NCBI RefSeq assembly: GCF_013087515.1
Contig: NZ_JABFCN010000048.1
Location: 124,001-188,000 of the forward strand
Direction of reading: 5' to 3'
Length of the DNA stretch: 64,000 nt
Source: Rhizobium sophorae
GTDB lineage: Bacteria; Pseudomonadota; Alphaproteobacteria; Rhizobiales; Rhizobiaceae
The notes under the pieces are model-generated. The model saw only the letters and a list, made by a program, of their open reading frames with translations, did no database searches and had not been told where the DNA came from. Below, one piece after another: positions 42,530-53,563 of the stretch (positions are counted from its first letter, which is position 1; every line of letters begins with the position of its first letter). The translations under genes and the position numbers were made by a program.

Positions 42530-43270
42530 ATGGATCATGTCGATCACATCCTGATCGTCGATGACGATCGCGAAATCCGCGAGCTGGTCTCGGGCTATCT
42601 GCAGAAGAACGGCCTGCGCACGAGTGTTGCTGCCGACGGACGGCAGATGCGCAGTTTTATCGAGGCCAATGCCGTCGACCTGATCGTACTCGATGTTATG
42701 ATGCCCGGTGACGACGGGCTGGTGCTGTGCCGCGAACTGCGCTCCGGCCGGCACAAGGCGATCCCGATCCTGATGCTGACGGCCCGCACCGACGAGATGG
42801 ACCGGATCCTCGGCCTGGAGATGGGCGCCGACGACTATCTTCCCAAACCCTTTGCCGCGCGTGAACTGCTCGCCCGCATCAAGGCGGTGCTGCGGCGCAC
42901 GCGGATGCTGCCGCCCAACCTGCAGATCAGTGAGGCCGGACAGTTGCTGACTTTCGGTGACTGGCGGCTCGATACGGTCGCCCGGCACCTTCTCGACAGC
43001 GAAGGGACCGCGATTGCGCTCAGCGGCGCCGAATACCGTCTGCTCCGCGTCTTCATCGATCACCCGCAACGTGTGCTTAATCGCGACCAGCTTCTGAGCC
43101 TGACGCAGGGCCGCGACGCCGATCTCTTCGATCGCTCCATCGATCTCCTGGTCAGCCGCCTGCGTCAGCGGCTGGGTGACGACGCACGCGAGCCGACCTA
43201 CATCAAGACGGTGCGCAGCGAAGGTTATGTGTTTTCGGTTCCCGTCGAAATATCGGAGCCGCGCCAATGA
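42530..43270 (+). CDS. OmpR-family response regulator
   Basis: 246 residues from the ATG at 42530, after AAGGAG. Receiver domain: ILIVDDDREIRELV with acidic pair, phosphorylated aspartate in LIVLDVMMPGDDGL (about residue 55), TAR and LPKPFAARELLARI with the lysine. C-terminal winged helix: LSGAEYRLLRVFIDHPQRVL, then SIDLLVSRLRQRLGDD and IKTVRSEGYVF. Its stop overlaps the kinase start (ATGA). Likely binds the tandem 10-bp repeats upstream of the hydrolase gene. Confidence 0.94.
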   Translation: MDHVDHILIVDDDREIRELVSGYLQKNGLRTSVAADGRQMRSFIEANAVDLIVLDVMMPGDDGLVLCRELRSGRHKAIPILMLTARTDEMDRILGLEMGADDYLPKPFAARELLARIKAVLRRTRMLPPNLQISEAGQLLTFGDWRLDTVARHLLDSEGTAIALSGAEYRLLRVFIDHPQRVLNRDQLLSLTQGRDADLFDRSIDLLVSRLRQRLGDDAREPTYIKTVRSEGYVFSVPVEISEPRQ

Positions 43271-44589
43271 AGGCGGCAATCCCCTTGCCTTCGGGCCTGA
43301 CGTGGCCGAGTACGTTGCGGTCGCGGATCTTCCTGATCCTGCTGATCGGACTGGCCTTGGCCTACGGGCTGTCCTTCAGTGTGCTCTATATGGAGCGGTA
43401 CATGTCGGCCAAGGCGGTGATGCTCGGCACGCTGGAAAACGACGTCGCAACGTCGATTGCCGTTCTCGACCGGCTTCCGCCAGCCGAACGCGGCGATCTG
43501 CTGGACCGGCTGAGCCGCGGCAATTACCGTTTCGTGCTCGGACCCGGCCTTCCCGGCGTGCCCGACACGTCAAGCAAAGGGGCGGAAATCTCAGGAAAGA
43601 TCGAGGAGGCCATCGGGCACCGCTTTCCCATCCGGATCGAACGGATTCCCGGCGATGTGAACCGGCTGCAGGCGCATCTGACGCTGAGCGACGGAAGCCC
43701 CTTGACGATCGACGTCACGCCGAAGGGCGTCATGCCGATTGCCGCATGGCTGCCTTATGTCTTTATCGTCCAGATGGCTCTGCTGATCCTCTGCACCTGG
43801 TTTGCGGTTCGCCAGGCGATCCGGCCGCTCGGCGAGCTTGCCGCCGCCGCCGATGCTCTCGACCCGAACAAGGACGGTCCGGCCTTGAGCGAGGCGGGGC
43901 CGAGCGAGGTCGCGCATGCGGCAAGGGCGTTCAACGCGATGCGGGAGAGGATTGCCCATTACCTCGAAGAGCGTGTCCAGATCCTGGCGGCAATCTCGCA
44001 TGACCTGCAGACGCCGATCACCCGCATGCGGCTGCGCGCCGACATGGCGGAGGAGTCGCCGGAGAAAGACAAGCTGGTGCATGATCTCGGCGAGATCCAG
44101 CGTCTCGTCCAGGATGGCATTGCCTATGCGCGCAGCGCGCATGGCAACGGCGAGAAGAGCACCCGCATCGATCTCGCCTCGTTCATCGACAGCATAGCCT
44201 ATGACTACCAGGATACCGGAAAGGCCGTCACCGTCGCCGGGCTGGTTCAGGGCGCTGTCGTCACCAAGCCGCATGCGCTTCGCCGAATCCTGTCGAACTT
44301 CATCGACAATGCGCTGAAGTTCGCCGGTGCTGCCGAGATCAGCGTCGAGCGCAGCGCCGAGAACGATATCGTCATCACAGTCATGGATCGCGGGCCGGGA
44401 ATTCCGGACGAGATGCTGGAAGCCGCCATGCAGCCTTTCTTCCGGCTGGAGCAATCCCGCAACCGGGAGACCGGCGGCACCGGTCTCGGTCTTGCGATCG
44501 CCCAGCAGCTGACGGCCAAGATCGGCGGATCACTCCGGCTCTACAATCGCGCCGGCGGTGGTCTGGCGGCAGAAGTCACCATTCGTTGA
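43267..44589 (+). CDS. Sensor histidine kinase (EnvZ-like)
   Basis: 440 residues: helix 1 (about 18-38), a periplasmic domain of roughly 120 residues, helix 2 (about 160-180), HAMP linker, HisKA with ILAAISHDLQTPITRMRLR (histidine near residue 242), and ATPase with LSNFIDNALKFAG, DRGPGIPDEM and GGTGLGLAIAQQL. Partner of the overlapping response-regulator gene. Sensed signal unknown; the neighbouring exported hydrolase and thiol-redox protein suggest an envelope signal. Confidence 0.93.
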   Translation: MKAAIPLPSGLTWPSTLRSRIFLILLIGLALAYGLSFSVLYMERYMSAKAVMLGTLENDVATSIAVLDRLPPAERGDLLDRLSRGNYRFVLGPGLPGVPDTSSKGAEISGKIEEAIGHRFPIRIERIPGDVNRLQAHLTLSDGSPLTIDVTPKGVMPIAAWLPYVFIVQMALLILCTWFAVRQAIRPLGELAAAADALDPNKDGPALSEAGPSEVAHAARAFNAMRERIAHYLEERVQILAAISHDLQTPITRMRLRADMAEESPEKDKLVHDLGEIQRLVQDGIAYARSAHGNGEKSTRIDLASFIDSIAYDYQDTGKAVTVAGLVQGAVVTKPHALRRILSNFIDNALKFAGAAEISVERSAENDIVITVMDRGPGIPDEMLEAAMQPFFRLEQSRNRETGGTGLGLAIAQQLTAKIGGSLRLYNRAGGGLAAEVTIR

Positions 44590-44780
44590 CGTCGGCAGTC
44601 GCCGCAAAATTTCGAGATGTTTGTATGTAAAGATGTCCTCGACATCGGATGCTACGTTTTGTGACATTTCGGGCGATTTCGGAAACATGGCGGATATATC
44701 CGTCGGTCAAACCACACTCCGTCAACCCGGCCGCGCTGCGCGGCCAGTCGCTTGGAGCGACGCAACACAAGGAGTGTTCC

Positions 44781-45197
44781 ATGACAAAGATCGACAAGGT
44801 TCTCTATACCGGCAAGACCCACACGACGGGCGGGCGCGATGGCGCCTCGCGCAGCGACGACGGACAGTTGGAGATCAAGCTTTCGCCTCCGGGCAGCAAC
44901 CGCACCGGCACCAATCCAGAACAGCTTTTCGCCGCCGGATGGTCTGCCTGCTTCATCGGCGCGATCGGCTTTGCCGCGGCCAATCAAAAGGTCAAGCTCC
45001 CCGCCGATCTTGCCGTCGACACCGAGGTCGATTTGGGGACGGCCGATGGCGGCTATTTCCTGCAGGCCCGTCTCAAGGTCAGCCTGCCGGGGATCGAAGC
45101 GGATGTGGCAAGAGCACTCATCGAAGAGGCTCACCAGACCTGCCCCTACTCGAAGGCTACACGCGGTAATATTCATGTCGAATTGAGCGTTGCCTGA
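44781..45197 (+). CDS. ohr: Organic hydroperoxide resistance protein
   Basis: 138 residues from the ATG at 44781 (AAGGAG upstream). Ohr/OsmC fold with both redox cysteines: NPEQLFAAGWSACFIGAI and EEAHQTCPYSKATRGNI. The first peroxidatic cysteine attacks organic peroxides and the second resolves it, using lipoylated proteins as reductant. Length is standard. No ohrR-type regulator gene is adjacent. Confidence 0.94.
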   Translation: MTKIDKVLYTGKTHTTGGRDGASRSDDGQLEIKLSPPGSNRTGTNPEQLFAAGWSACFIGAIGFAAANQKVKLPADLAVDTEVDLGTADGGYFLQARLKVSLPGIEADVARALIEEAHQTCPYSKATRGNIHVELSVA

Positions 45198-45298
45198 CGA
45201 ATACATTGCCCGCCGAAGGCCATTGCCTGCGGCGACAAAGGACAGGAGCCGAAAGCAAACAGGGCGAGGCCGACCGGGCCTCGCCGATGGAGGATCTG

Positions 45299-45473
45299 AT
45301 GAGATTGCTGATCATCTGCATTCTGGGGGCGGCAGTCTTCGCCGCGCCCTGCATCTACGACGTAAGCTCACAGGAGCCTTCGCCGCTTGCGGGCCTTGTG
45401 ACGGCGGCAGCGTCGTCCTCCGGGGAGCCGCGGCCGTTCCAGCCCCTCTTTCAAGTCATCAGGGAGAAGACCC

Positions 45474-45493
<20 letters not shown>
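45299..45493 (+). CDS. Small exported protein, unknown function
   Basis: 64 residues from an ATG at 45299 with GGAGG close upstream. Starts MRLLIICILGAAVFAAPCIY, a signal peptide with possible cleavage after AAP. The remainder is polar and ends REKTREALSE. The last 20 bases overlap the GST start. I do not recognise the family; the frame, signal and ribosome site support it being real. Confidence 0.5.
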
Positions 45494-47557
<2,064 letters not shown>

Positions 47558-47594
47558 CTCGTCTTCCTTCCAACGTCGGGGTGGGTCCAGGTGA

Positions 47595-47686
47595 ACAAGT
47601 CCGCCTGGGCAGGACAAGTCCGCCTGGGCAGGACAGGTCTGGCTGGGCAGATAGGTCTGCCTGGGCAGATGCGTCTGCCCGGGATG
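47595..47686. repeat. Tandem repeat, 5 units of 18-19 bp, in a divergent promoter
   Basis: Two identical units of ACAAGTCCGCCTGGGCAGG (47595, 47614), then diverging units starting at 47633, 47651 and 47669 that keep the core GTCTGCCTGGGCAG. Lies between the cupin-AKR operon and the LysR gene. The period changes from 19 to 18, so it is not coding. Copy number could vary by slippage and alter promoter spacing. Confidence 0.85.
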
Positions 47687-47761
47687 ACAGGATATTTAGC
47701 GCGTGCGCTTGGTCGTGATTAGATAGTATAAACGGCAAGAACCCATGAGAAATTTTCATAA

Positions 47762-48655
47762 ATGCCGCGCCCTGCCGTCAACGACCTCGTCGCCTTCATC
47801 GCCGTCGCGCGCGCTCAAAGCTTCACCAAGGCGGCGGGCAAGCTCGGTGTGTCGCAGTCGGCGCTCAGCCACACCATCCGAGGGCTTGAGGAACGGCTTG
47901 GACTGCGATTGCTGACACGCACGACCCGTAGCGTTTCGCCGACGGAGGCCGGCGAACGCCTGCTCGTCTCCATAGGACCGCGGCTCGACGAGATCGAGAG
48001 CGAACTGGCTGCTTTAAGCGCGTTCCGGGAGAAGCCGGCAGGCACCATCCGCATCAATGCCGGCGAGCATGCGGCCGACGCCGTCCTCTGGCCCGCCTTG
48101 CAAAAGCTCCTGCCTGATTATCCCGATATCAATGTCGAGATCATCGTTGACTACGGTCTGGCCGACATCGTCGCGGAGCGCTACGATGCGGGGGTGCGGC
48201 TTGGAGAACAGGTGGCGAAGGACATGATTGCGGTGCGCATCGGCCCCGATATGCGCATGGCCGTTGTCGGCGCTCCCGCCTATTTCGACACCAGGGCGAA
48301 GCCGCTGACGCCGCAGGACCTTACGGATCACAATTGCATCAATCTGCGCCTGCCGACCTATGGCAGCGTTTATGCGTGGGAGTTCGAGAAGGATGGGCGC
48401 GAGCTCAGGGTTCGCGTCGAAGGACAGTTGGTCTTCAACAATATAGCGCTCCGGCTGAATGCCGTGCTGGCCGGTCTGGGCCTCGCCTATATGCCGGAGA
48501 ACTTGGTCGAGACGCATCTTGCCGATGGGCGGCTGGTGCGGGTCCTCGAGGATTGGTGCCTGCCGTTTTCCGGCTACCATCTCTACTATCCGAGCCGCAG
48601 GCATATGTCGCCGGCATTCGCCCTCGTCGTCGATGCACTTCGCTATCGGGGATAA
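47762..48655 (+). CDS. LysR-family transcriptional regulator
   Basis: 297 residues: VNDLVAFIAVARAQSFTKAA, then KLGVSQSALSHTIRGLEERL and LLTRTTRSVSPTEAGERLL, followed by the two-lobed effector domain. This subgroup usually controls a divergent oxidoreductase; here the divergent cupin and aldo/keto reductase genes are the natural targets. Confidence 0.93.
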   Translation: MPRPAVNDLVAFIAVARAQSFTKAAGKLGVSQSALSHTIRGLEERLGLRLLTRTTRSVSPTEAGERLLVSIGPRLDEIESELAALSAFREKPAGTIRINAGEHAADAVLWPALQKLLPDYPDINVEIIVDYGLADIVAERYDAGVRLGEQVAKDMIAVRIGPDMRMAVVGAPAYFDTRAKPLTPQDLTDHNCINLRLPTYGSVYAWEFEKDGRELRVRVEGQLVFNNIALRLNAVLAGLGLAYMPENLVETHLADGRLVRVLEDWCLPFSGYHLYYPSRRHMSPAFALVVDALRYRG

Positions 48656-48810
48656 GTCTCGCCGTTTCGAGCTGGCCGGACAGGGCATAGATCCGAACTA
48701 CCTGACGTCCAATCGATTGGCTCTTGGCGAAGGTGAAATCATGCGCGCTTGACTATTTGACATTCCATCGGTCGCCACTAATTCCCGTTATAAGCTGAAG
48801 GAAACAATGA

Positions 48811-50322
48811 ATGAATACTGCTATACCTGCCATGAAAGCCCGGACTGGCGTGTCCGGTTTGGACACAATTCTGGCAGGGGGGCTTTCGCCGGGGCACGTG
48901 TTTCTCCTGGAGGGAAATCCAGGGGCGGGAAAGACAACGATTGCATTGCAGTTTCTGATCGAGGGTGCGCGGATCGGCGAGCAGGGGCTCTACATCACCC
49001 TTTCCGAAACCGATGGTGAGCTTCGTGCCGGTGCGGCATCGCACGGGATGGTGATCGACGGCCATATCGAGGTCTTCGAGGTCGTGCCTCCGGAAAGCCT
49101 GCTGGATGCCGACCAGCAGCAGAGCCTGCTCTATTCATCAGACCTGGAACTCGGAGAGACGACAAAGGAGATCTTTGCCGCTTTCGAGCGGGTTAAGCCC
49201 AGTCGTGTGGTTCTCGACAGCCTGTCGGAGATCAGGCTGCTGGCGCAAAGCTCGCTGCGCTACCGGCGGCAGATCCTCGCGCTCAAACACTATTTTGCCC
49301 GGCAGGGGGCGACAGTCCTTTTGCTCGATGATCTGACGTCCGACGTGCTTGACAAAACGGTTCATAGCGTCGTGCACGGCGTCATCCATCTCGAGGAGAT
49401 GGCGCCGAGCTATGGGGCCGAGCGCCGGCGGCTCAGGATCACGAAATACCGTGGGCAAGCCTTCCGCGGCGGTTTCCACGATTTCACCATTCAAACCGGC
49501 GGCGTCGTTGTTTTTCCACGTCTCGTCGCCGCCGAACATCGGTCGACCTATGTCCGCGATGAGTTATCCTCAAATATTCCGGAACTGGACCTTCTATTGG
49601 GCGGGGGGTTGGAGAGAGGTTCCAGTACACTTATCCTCGGTCCATCCGGTACCGGCAAGAGCACTTTCTCGTTTCAATTCCTGGTCGCGGCGGTTGCGCG
49701 TGGCGAGAGAGCCGCGGCCTTCATCTTCGACGAAGAGCTTGGCCTGCTCTTTACGCGGCTCAAGGCGCTGGGAATAGATCTCGAGACTCTAAGGAGCAGC
49801 GGTCTAATTCACATCGAACAGCTCGACGCCGCTGAACTGTCACCAGGTGAATTCGCGCATCGCGTGCGCGAGTGCGTGGACAAGTCGAATGCCAAGACCG
49901 TCATCATCGACAGCATCAACGGCTATCAAGCATCGATGCCGGATGAAAATTCGCTGATCCTTCACATGCATGAGTTGCTTCAATATTTGAACAGGCAAGG
50001 CGCCAATACCTTCCTTACCGTTGCACAGCATGGACTTGTCGGCGACATGAAGGCGCCTGTCGACGTGACCTATCTTGCGGACACAGTCATACTGTTGCGC
50101 TACTTCGAGGCCGCGGGGAGGGTGCGGCGAGCGGTGTCCGTGATCAAGAAAAGAACTGGGCTGCATGAGGATACAATCCGAGAGTATCGTATCGACAGTT
50201 CGGGGCTGACGTTCGGGGATCCTCTGGTCGGGTTCCAGGGTGTGCTTCGCGGCGTTCCCGAATTTGTCACTAGCGCAGAGCCGCTCCTGTCGACTGATGG
50301 CGGGGATCGCGGCAATTCCTAA
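48811..50322 (+). CDS. kaiC: KaiC-like double-domain ATPase
   Basis: 503 residues, two RecA-like domains as in KaiC. Domain I Walker A GNPGAGKT (35-42); domain II Walker A GPSGTGKS (277-284). Domain II keeps the EE pair (DEE, 307-309), while domain I has SE at 65-66 in place of EE. At the place of the cyanobacterial phospho-sites S431/T432 the sequence reads T420-Y421 (DVTYLADT), so phosphorylation may differ. No kaiA or kaiB gene is adjacent; a hybrid histidine kinase overlaps its 3' end by 26 bases and is the likely partner. Non-cyanobacterial KaiC proteins act as timers or stress signal ATPases. Confidence 0.9.
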   Translation: MNTAIPAMKARTGVSGLDTILAGGLSPGHVFLLEGNPGAGKTTIALQFLIEGARIGEQGLYITLSETDGELRAGAASHGMVIDGHIEVFEVVPPESLLDADQQQSLLYSSDLELGETTKEIFAAFERVKPSRVVLDSLSEIRLLAQSSLRYRRQILALKHYFARQGATVLLLDDLTSDVLDKTVHSVVHGVIHLEEMAPSYGAERRRLRITKYRGQAFRGGFHDFTIQTGGVVVFPRLVAAEHRSTYVRDELSSNIPELDLLLGGGLERGSSTLILGPSGTGKSTFSFQFLVAAVARGERAAAFIFDEELGLLFTRLKALGIDLETLRSSGLIHIEQLDAAELSPGEFAHRVRECVDKSNAKTVIIDSINGYQASMPDENSLILHMHELLQYLNRQGANTFLTVAQHGLVGDMKAPVDVTYLADTVILLRYFEAAGRVRRAVSVIKKRTGLHEDTIREYRIDSSGLTFGDPLVGFQGVLRGVPEFVTSAEPLLSTDGGDRGNS

Positions 50323-52462
50323 CTCCGTAAAGCCGAAAGCATTGATCTATACTCCTGCCGGACGCGATGCCCAGGTGGCGGTATCGCTAATCGACGAAGC
50401 CGGCCTATCATCGATCGCGGCTGCCGACCTGAATGTCTTTGCCTCTTTACTTAACGATGAGATCGCGCTTGGCGTGCTGACCGAAGAGGCCGTTCGCTGG
50501 AGCGATTTGAAGCCAATTGCTGCCTGGGTCTCCGCCCAGCCAAGCTGGTCCGATCTACCGTTCATCGTGCTCACCACGCGCGGCGGCGGACCTGAACGAA
50601 ATCCGGCCGCTGCCAGGCTTTCAGAGGTTCTCGGCAACGTCACTTTCCTGGAAAGGCCGTTCCATGCGACCTCCTTCATCAGTATTGCGCGGACCGCGTT
50701 AAAAGGGCGCCTGCGCCAATATGAGGCTCAAGCTCAGCTCGAGGCTTTGGGCGAGGGCGAGCGACGGTTGCAGACGGCGCTTGCAGCCGGTCGTCTTGGG
50801 GCGTGGGAGCTGGAGCTATCCTCGATGGCCCTGTCTGCCTCGGCCACCTGCAAGGCAGTCTTCGGCCGAAAGCCGGACGATGATGTCACACGCGACGATC
50901 TGATCGCAAGCATCCATCCCGACGACCGAGATCTTGTGCTGGCACGCCTGCGCGAGACGATCGATACCGGACGCGACTATTCGATCGAGCACAGGACAAT
51001 CTGGCCGGATGGTTCACTCCATTGGACGGAGGTCCATGCGCAGCTTTATTCCGACAGATATGGTTCCGCGAGGAAACTCGTCGGGGTCTGTTCCGATACC
51101 ACCGCCCGCAAGACCATCGAGGAAAATCTGAGACGCCTCAATGAAAACCTCGAAGAGCGTGTGCGGGAACGGACGAGGGAGGTCAACGCCGCTCACCAGA
51201 CGCTGCTCGAAGAAGTCGCCCAGCGTGAAAAAGCCGAGGAGCAGCTACGCCAATCGCAGAAGATGGAGGCAATCGGTCAGTTGACCGGCGGCGTCGCCCA
51301 CGATTTCAACAATTTGCTGATGGTCGTTCTTGGAAATCTGGAATTACTCGGCAAGCACGTTGCCGGAGATGCCAAGGCGACGCGTCTGGTTGAGGGGGCA
51401 GTGCAGGGTGCGAGGCGCGGAGCGGCTCTGACGCAACGGCTGCTGGCTTTTGCCCGGCAGCAGGATCTGCAGGTCAAGCCTGTCGATCTGGCCGAGCTAG
51501 TCTCGGGCATGAACGACCTGCTGCAGCGCTCGGTCGGATCCTCGATCAGCATCGAAACCAATCTGCCGACAAGCCTGCCGCCGGCCCTGGTTGATGCGAA
51601 CCAGCTCGAATTGGCGCTGCTCAACCTTGCAGTCAATGCCCGTGATGCGATGCCGGATGGCGGGACGTTGGCCATATCGCTGCGCGAGGAAGAGGTTGTC
51701 GGCGATGGCGGCGCTCTCGGTAAAGGGGGCTATCTTGTGCTGGCAGTGGCCGACAGCGGCACCGGCATGGACGCGGAAACATTGAAGAAGGCGGTCGATC
51801 CGTTTTTCTCGACCAAGGAACTCGGAAAGGGCACAGGCCTCGGCTTATCGATGATCCACGGACTTGCCGTTCAGCTCAATGGCGCACTTCTTCTGACCAG
51901 CGAGCTTGGTGTCGGAACGACCGCCGAACTGTGGCTTCCGGCGACCGAACGGCGCCCCGAGCGGCCAGCCGAGGCGGAGCTGCCCGTCCCGCAAGCGGCA
52001 TCCAGACTGAAGATTCTGCTCGTCGATGACGATGCCTTGATTGCCATGAGTTCGGTCGACATGCTTGAAGATCTCGGCCACGAGGTCGTCGAAGCAAACT
52101 CCGGCTCGCAGGCGCTAGAACTGATCAGCAGCGGTCAGCATTTCGACCTTGTCATTACCGACTATTCGATGCCCGGTATGACCGGCGCACAGCTCGCCCA
52201 GGCTGCGCGCGACATTCATCCGGAATTGCCGATCGTGCTGGCGACAGGCTACGCCGATCTTCCTGCCGGTACCGATATCGATCTTCCGAGATTGGCAAAG
52301 CCCTATGATCAGACTCAGCTCGCCAAGGAAATCGCCAAGGCGATGGCAAGCGAAACGGTTTCGCTTCTTAGATCCGGCATTGACGCAGGTGGTTCAATGC
52401 CTCGCCTCTCCAAGGCCAACGATGTCAGCGATGAAATCGGCGATGGCGCCTGTGTCGTCTAG
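50297..52462 (+). CDS. Hybrid histidine kinase, partner of KaiC
   Basis: 721 residues from the ATG at 50297, inside the kaiC 3' end. N-terminal receiver-like region without a clear phospho-aspartate (about 10-130), a PAS domain (about 150-275) with HRTIWPDGSLHWTEVHAQLY, a coiled coil, HisKA with QLTGGVAHDFNNLLMVVLGN, ATPase with NLAVNARDAMPDGG and GLGLSMIHG, and a C-terminal receiver with LLVDDDALIAMSS and aspartate in VITDYSMPGMTG. A C-terminal tail of about 40 residues runs into the antisense mobB gene. Confidence 0.9.
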   Translation: MAGIAAIPNSVKPKALIYTPAGRDAQVAVSLIDEAGLSSIAAADLNVFASLLNDEIALGVLTEEAVRWSDLKPIAAWVSAQPSWSDLPFIVLTTRGGGPERNPAAARLSEVLGNVTFLERPFHATSFISIARTALKGRLRQYEAQAQLEALGEGERRLQTALAAGRLGAWELELSSMALSASATCKAVFGRKPDDDVTRDDLIASIHPDDRDLVLARLRETIDTGRDYSIEHRTIWPDGSLHWTEVHAQLYSDRYGSARKLVGVCSDTTARKTIEENLRRLNENLEERVRERTREVNAAHQTLLEEVAQREKAEEQLRQSQKMEAIGQLTGGVAHDFNNLLMVVLGNLELLGKHVAGDAKATRLVEGAVQGARRGAALTQRLLAFARQQDLQVKPVDLAELVSGMNDLLQRSVGSSISIETNLPTSLPPALVDANQLELALLNLAVNARDAMPDGGTLAISLREEEVVGDGGALGKGGYLVLAVADSGTGMDAETLKKAVDPFFSTKELGKGTGLGLSMIHGLAVQLNGALLLTSELGVGTTAELWLPATERRPERPAEAELPVPQAASRLKILLVDDDALIAMSSVDMLEDLGHEVVEANSGSQALELISSGQHFDLVITDYSMPGMTGAQLAQAARDIHPELPIVLATGYADLPAGTDIDLPRLAKPYDQTQLAKEIAKAMASETVSLLRSGIDAGGSMPRLSKANDVSDEIGDGACVV

Positions 52463-52915
52463 ATCGAAGAATGGCAGGGCCGTATCCGTAACGGCATGAT
52501 CAGCAGCGATGGCGCAGATATGGGGATCGCTCGGCGCCAACGGTTCACGATTGGCGGCCTCCAGGCGGCGGGCCTCGATCTTCGGAATCGCTTCGCGTTT
52601 GTAGCCTTCGATCAGCACGAGATCGCAGGGTGCGAGACGGGCGAGGATCTCCTCGAACTCAGGTTCGGGGGCGCCGCGCAGTTCGTGCATGATGGCGTAG
52701 CGTGTGCCGGAGACGATGGTGACCTCATGGGCTCCGGCCTGGCGATGGCGGTAACTGTCGGCCCCGACCTTGTCGATGTCGAAATCGTGATGGGCGTGCT
52801 TGATCGTCGAAATCTTGTAACCACGGCGGGTGAACTCCGTCACCAGCCGGACGGCGAGACCCGTCTTGCCCGAGTTCTTCCAGCCGGCGATGCCGAAGAT
52901 TTTCGGTGCGGTCAT
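52394..52915 (-). CDS. mobB: Molybdopterin-guanine dinucleotide biosynthesis protein B
   Basis: 173 residues: Walker A GIAGWKNSGKTGLAVRL at the N-terminus, then ISTIKHAHHDFDIDKVGADS and LVLIEGYKREAIPKIEARR, the MobB pattern. A GTPase that assists MobA in attaching GMP to molybdopterin. Start overlaps the mobA stop (ATGA). Its last 69 bases overlap the 3' end of the hybrid kinase gene on the other strand. Confidence 0.93.
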   Translation of the reverse strand: MTAPKIFGIAGWKNSGKTGLAVRLVTEFTRRGYKISTIKHAHHDFDIDKVGADSYRHRQAGAHEVTIVSGTRYAIMHELRGAPEPEFEEILARLAPCDLVLIEGYKREAIPKIEARRLEAANREPLAPSDPHICAIAADHAVTDTALPFFDLDDTGAIADFIADIVGLGEARH

Positions 52916-53544
52916 GCGCGAAGGGCCTCCAGCCAGCGTTCCGCCTCGACGAGATCGTCGGGCGTGTTGATGTTGAAGAAGGGATCGAGCAGGCTGGCGC
53001 GGGTCGGATGCAGCGGGAACACGACTTCCGTAACGTCATGCCGCGACAGGAAGTCGCGCACGCGGCGCTTCTCGTCGGTGGCGATCCAGGCTTCGAGATC
53101 GGCGGACAGCGTCACCGGCCAAAGCCCGAAGACGGGATGGCTGCGGCCCTCGGAGGCGGCAATGGCGATCTGCGAGGGGTGCTCGACCGCTGCGGCCAGC
53201 CGGGCGACCAGATCGGCCGGGAAGAACGGGCAATCGACCGAGACGGTGACGACATGGGTGATCGAGGGCAGGCCGGAGGCATAGACCATGGCCGCATGGA
53301 TGCCGGCCATCGGCCCGGCCTTGCCGGGAAAAAGGTCCGGAACGACAGGCACGCCCTCGGCGGTGGTATCGGCATTGACCGCAACGAGCAAGGTCTGTTG
53401 CGAGAGGCGGGTCAGTGCATGGCGGAGCAGGCTCTCGGCCCCGAGCATTACGCCCGCCTTGTCGTGGCCCATGCGCTGCGAGCGGCCGCCGGCCAACACG
53501 ACGCCTGCTATGTTAGATCTGTCGAGCGAGAATTCAGTCATCAC
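52912..53544 (-). CDS. mobA: Molybdenum cofactor guanylyltransferase
   Basis: 210 residues. Nucleotidyltransferase signature GVVLAGGRSQRMGHDKAGVM near the N-terminus and VVTVSVDCPFFPADLVARL with the metal-binding aspartate. Joins GMP to molybdopterin-Mo to make the bis-MGD cofactor of enzymes such as nitrate reductase. Operon with mobB. Confidence 0.93.
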   Translation of the reverse strand: MMTEFSLDRSNIAGVVLAGGRSQRMGHDKAGVMLGAESLLRHALTRLSQQTLLVAVNADTTAEGVPVVPDLFPGKAGPMAGIHAAMVYASGLPSITHVVTVSVDCPFFPADLVARLAAAVEHPSQIAIAASEGRSHPVFGLWPVTLSADLEAWIATDEKRRVRDFLSRHDVTEVVFPLHPTRASLLDPFFNINTPDDLVEAERWLEALRA

Positions 53545-53563
53545 ACTGCCTCAGAATCCTTCC

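Noticed and set aside
47595-47686. CRISPR-like array
   Set aside because: The units are directly adjacent without spacers and diverge progressively, so it is a simple tandem repeat.
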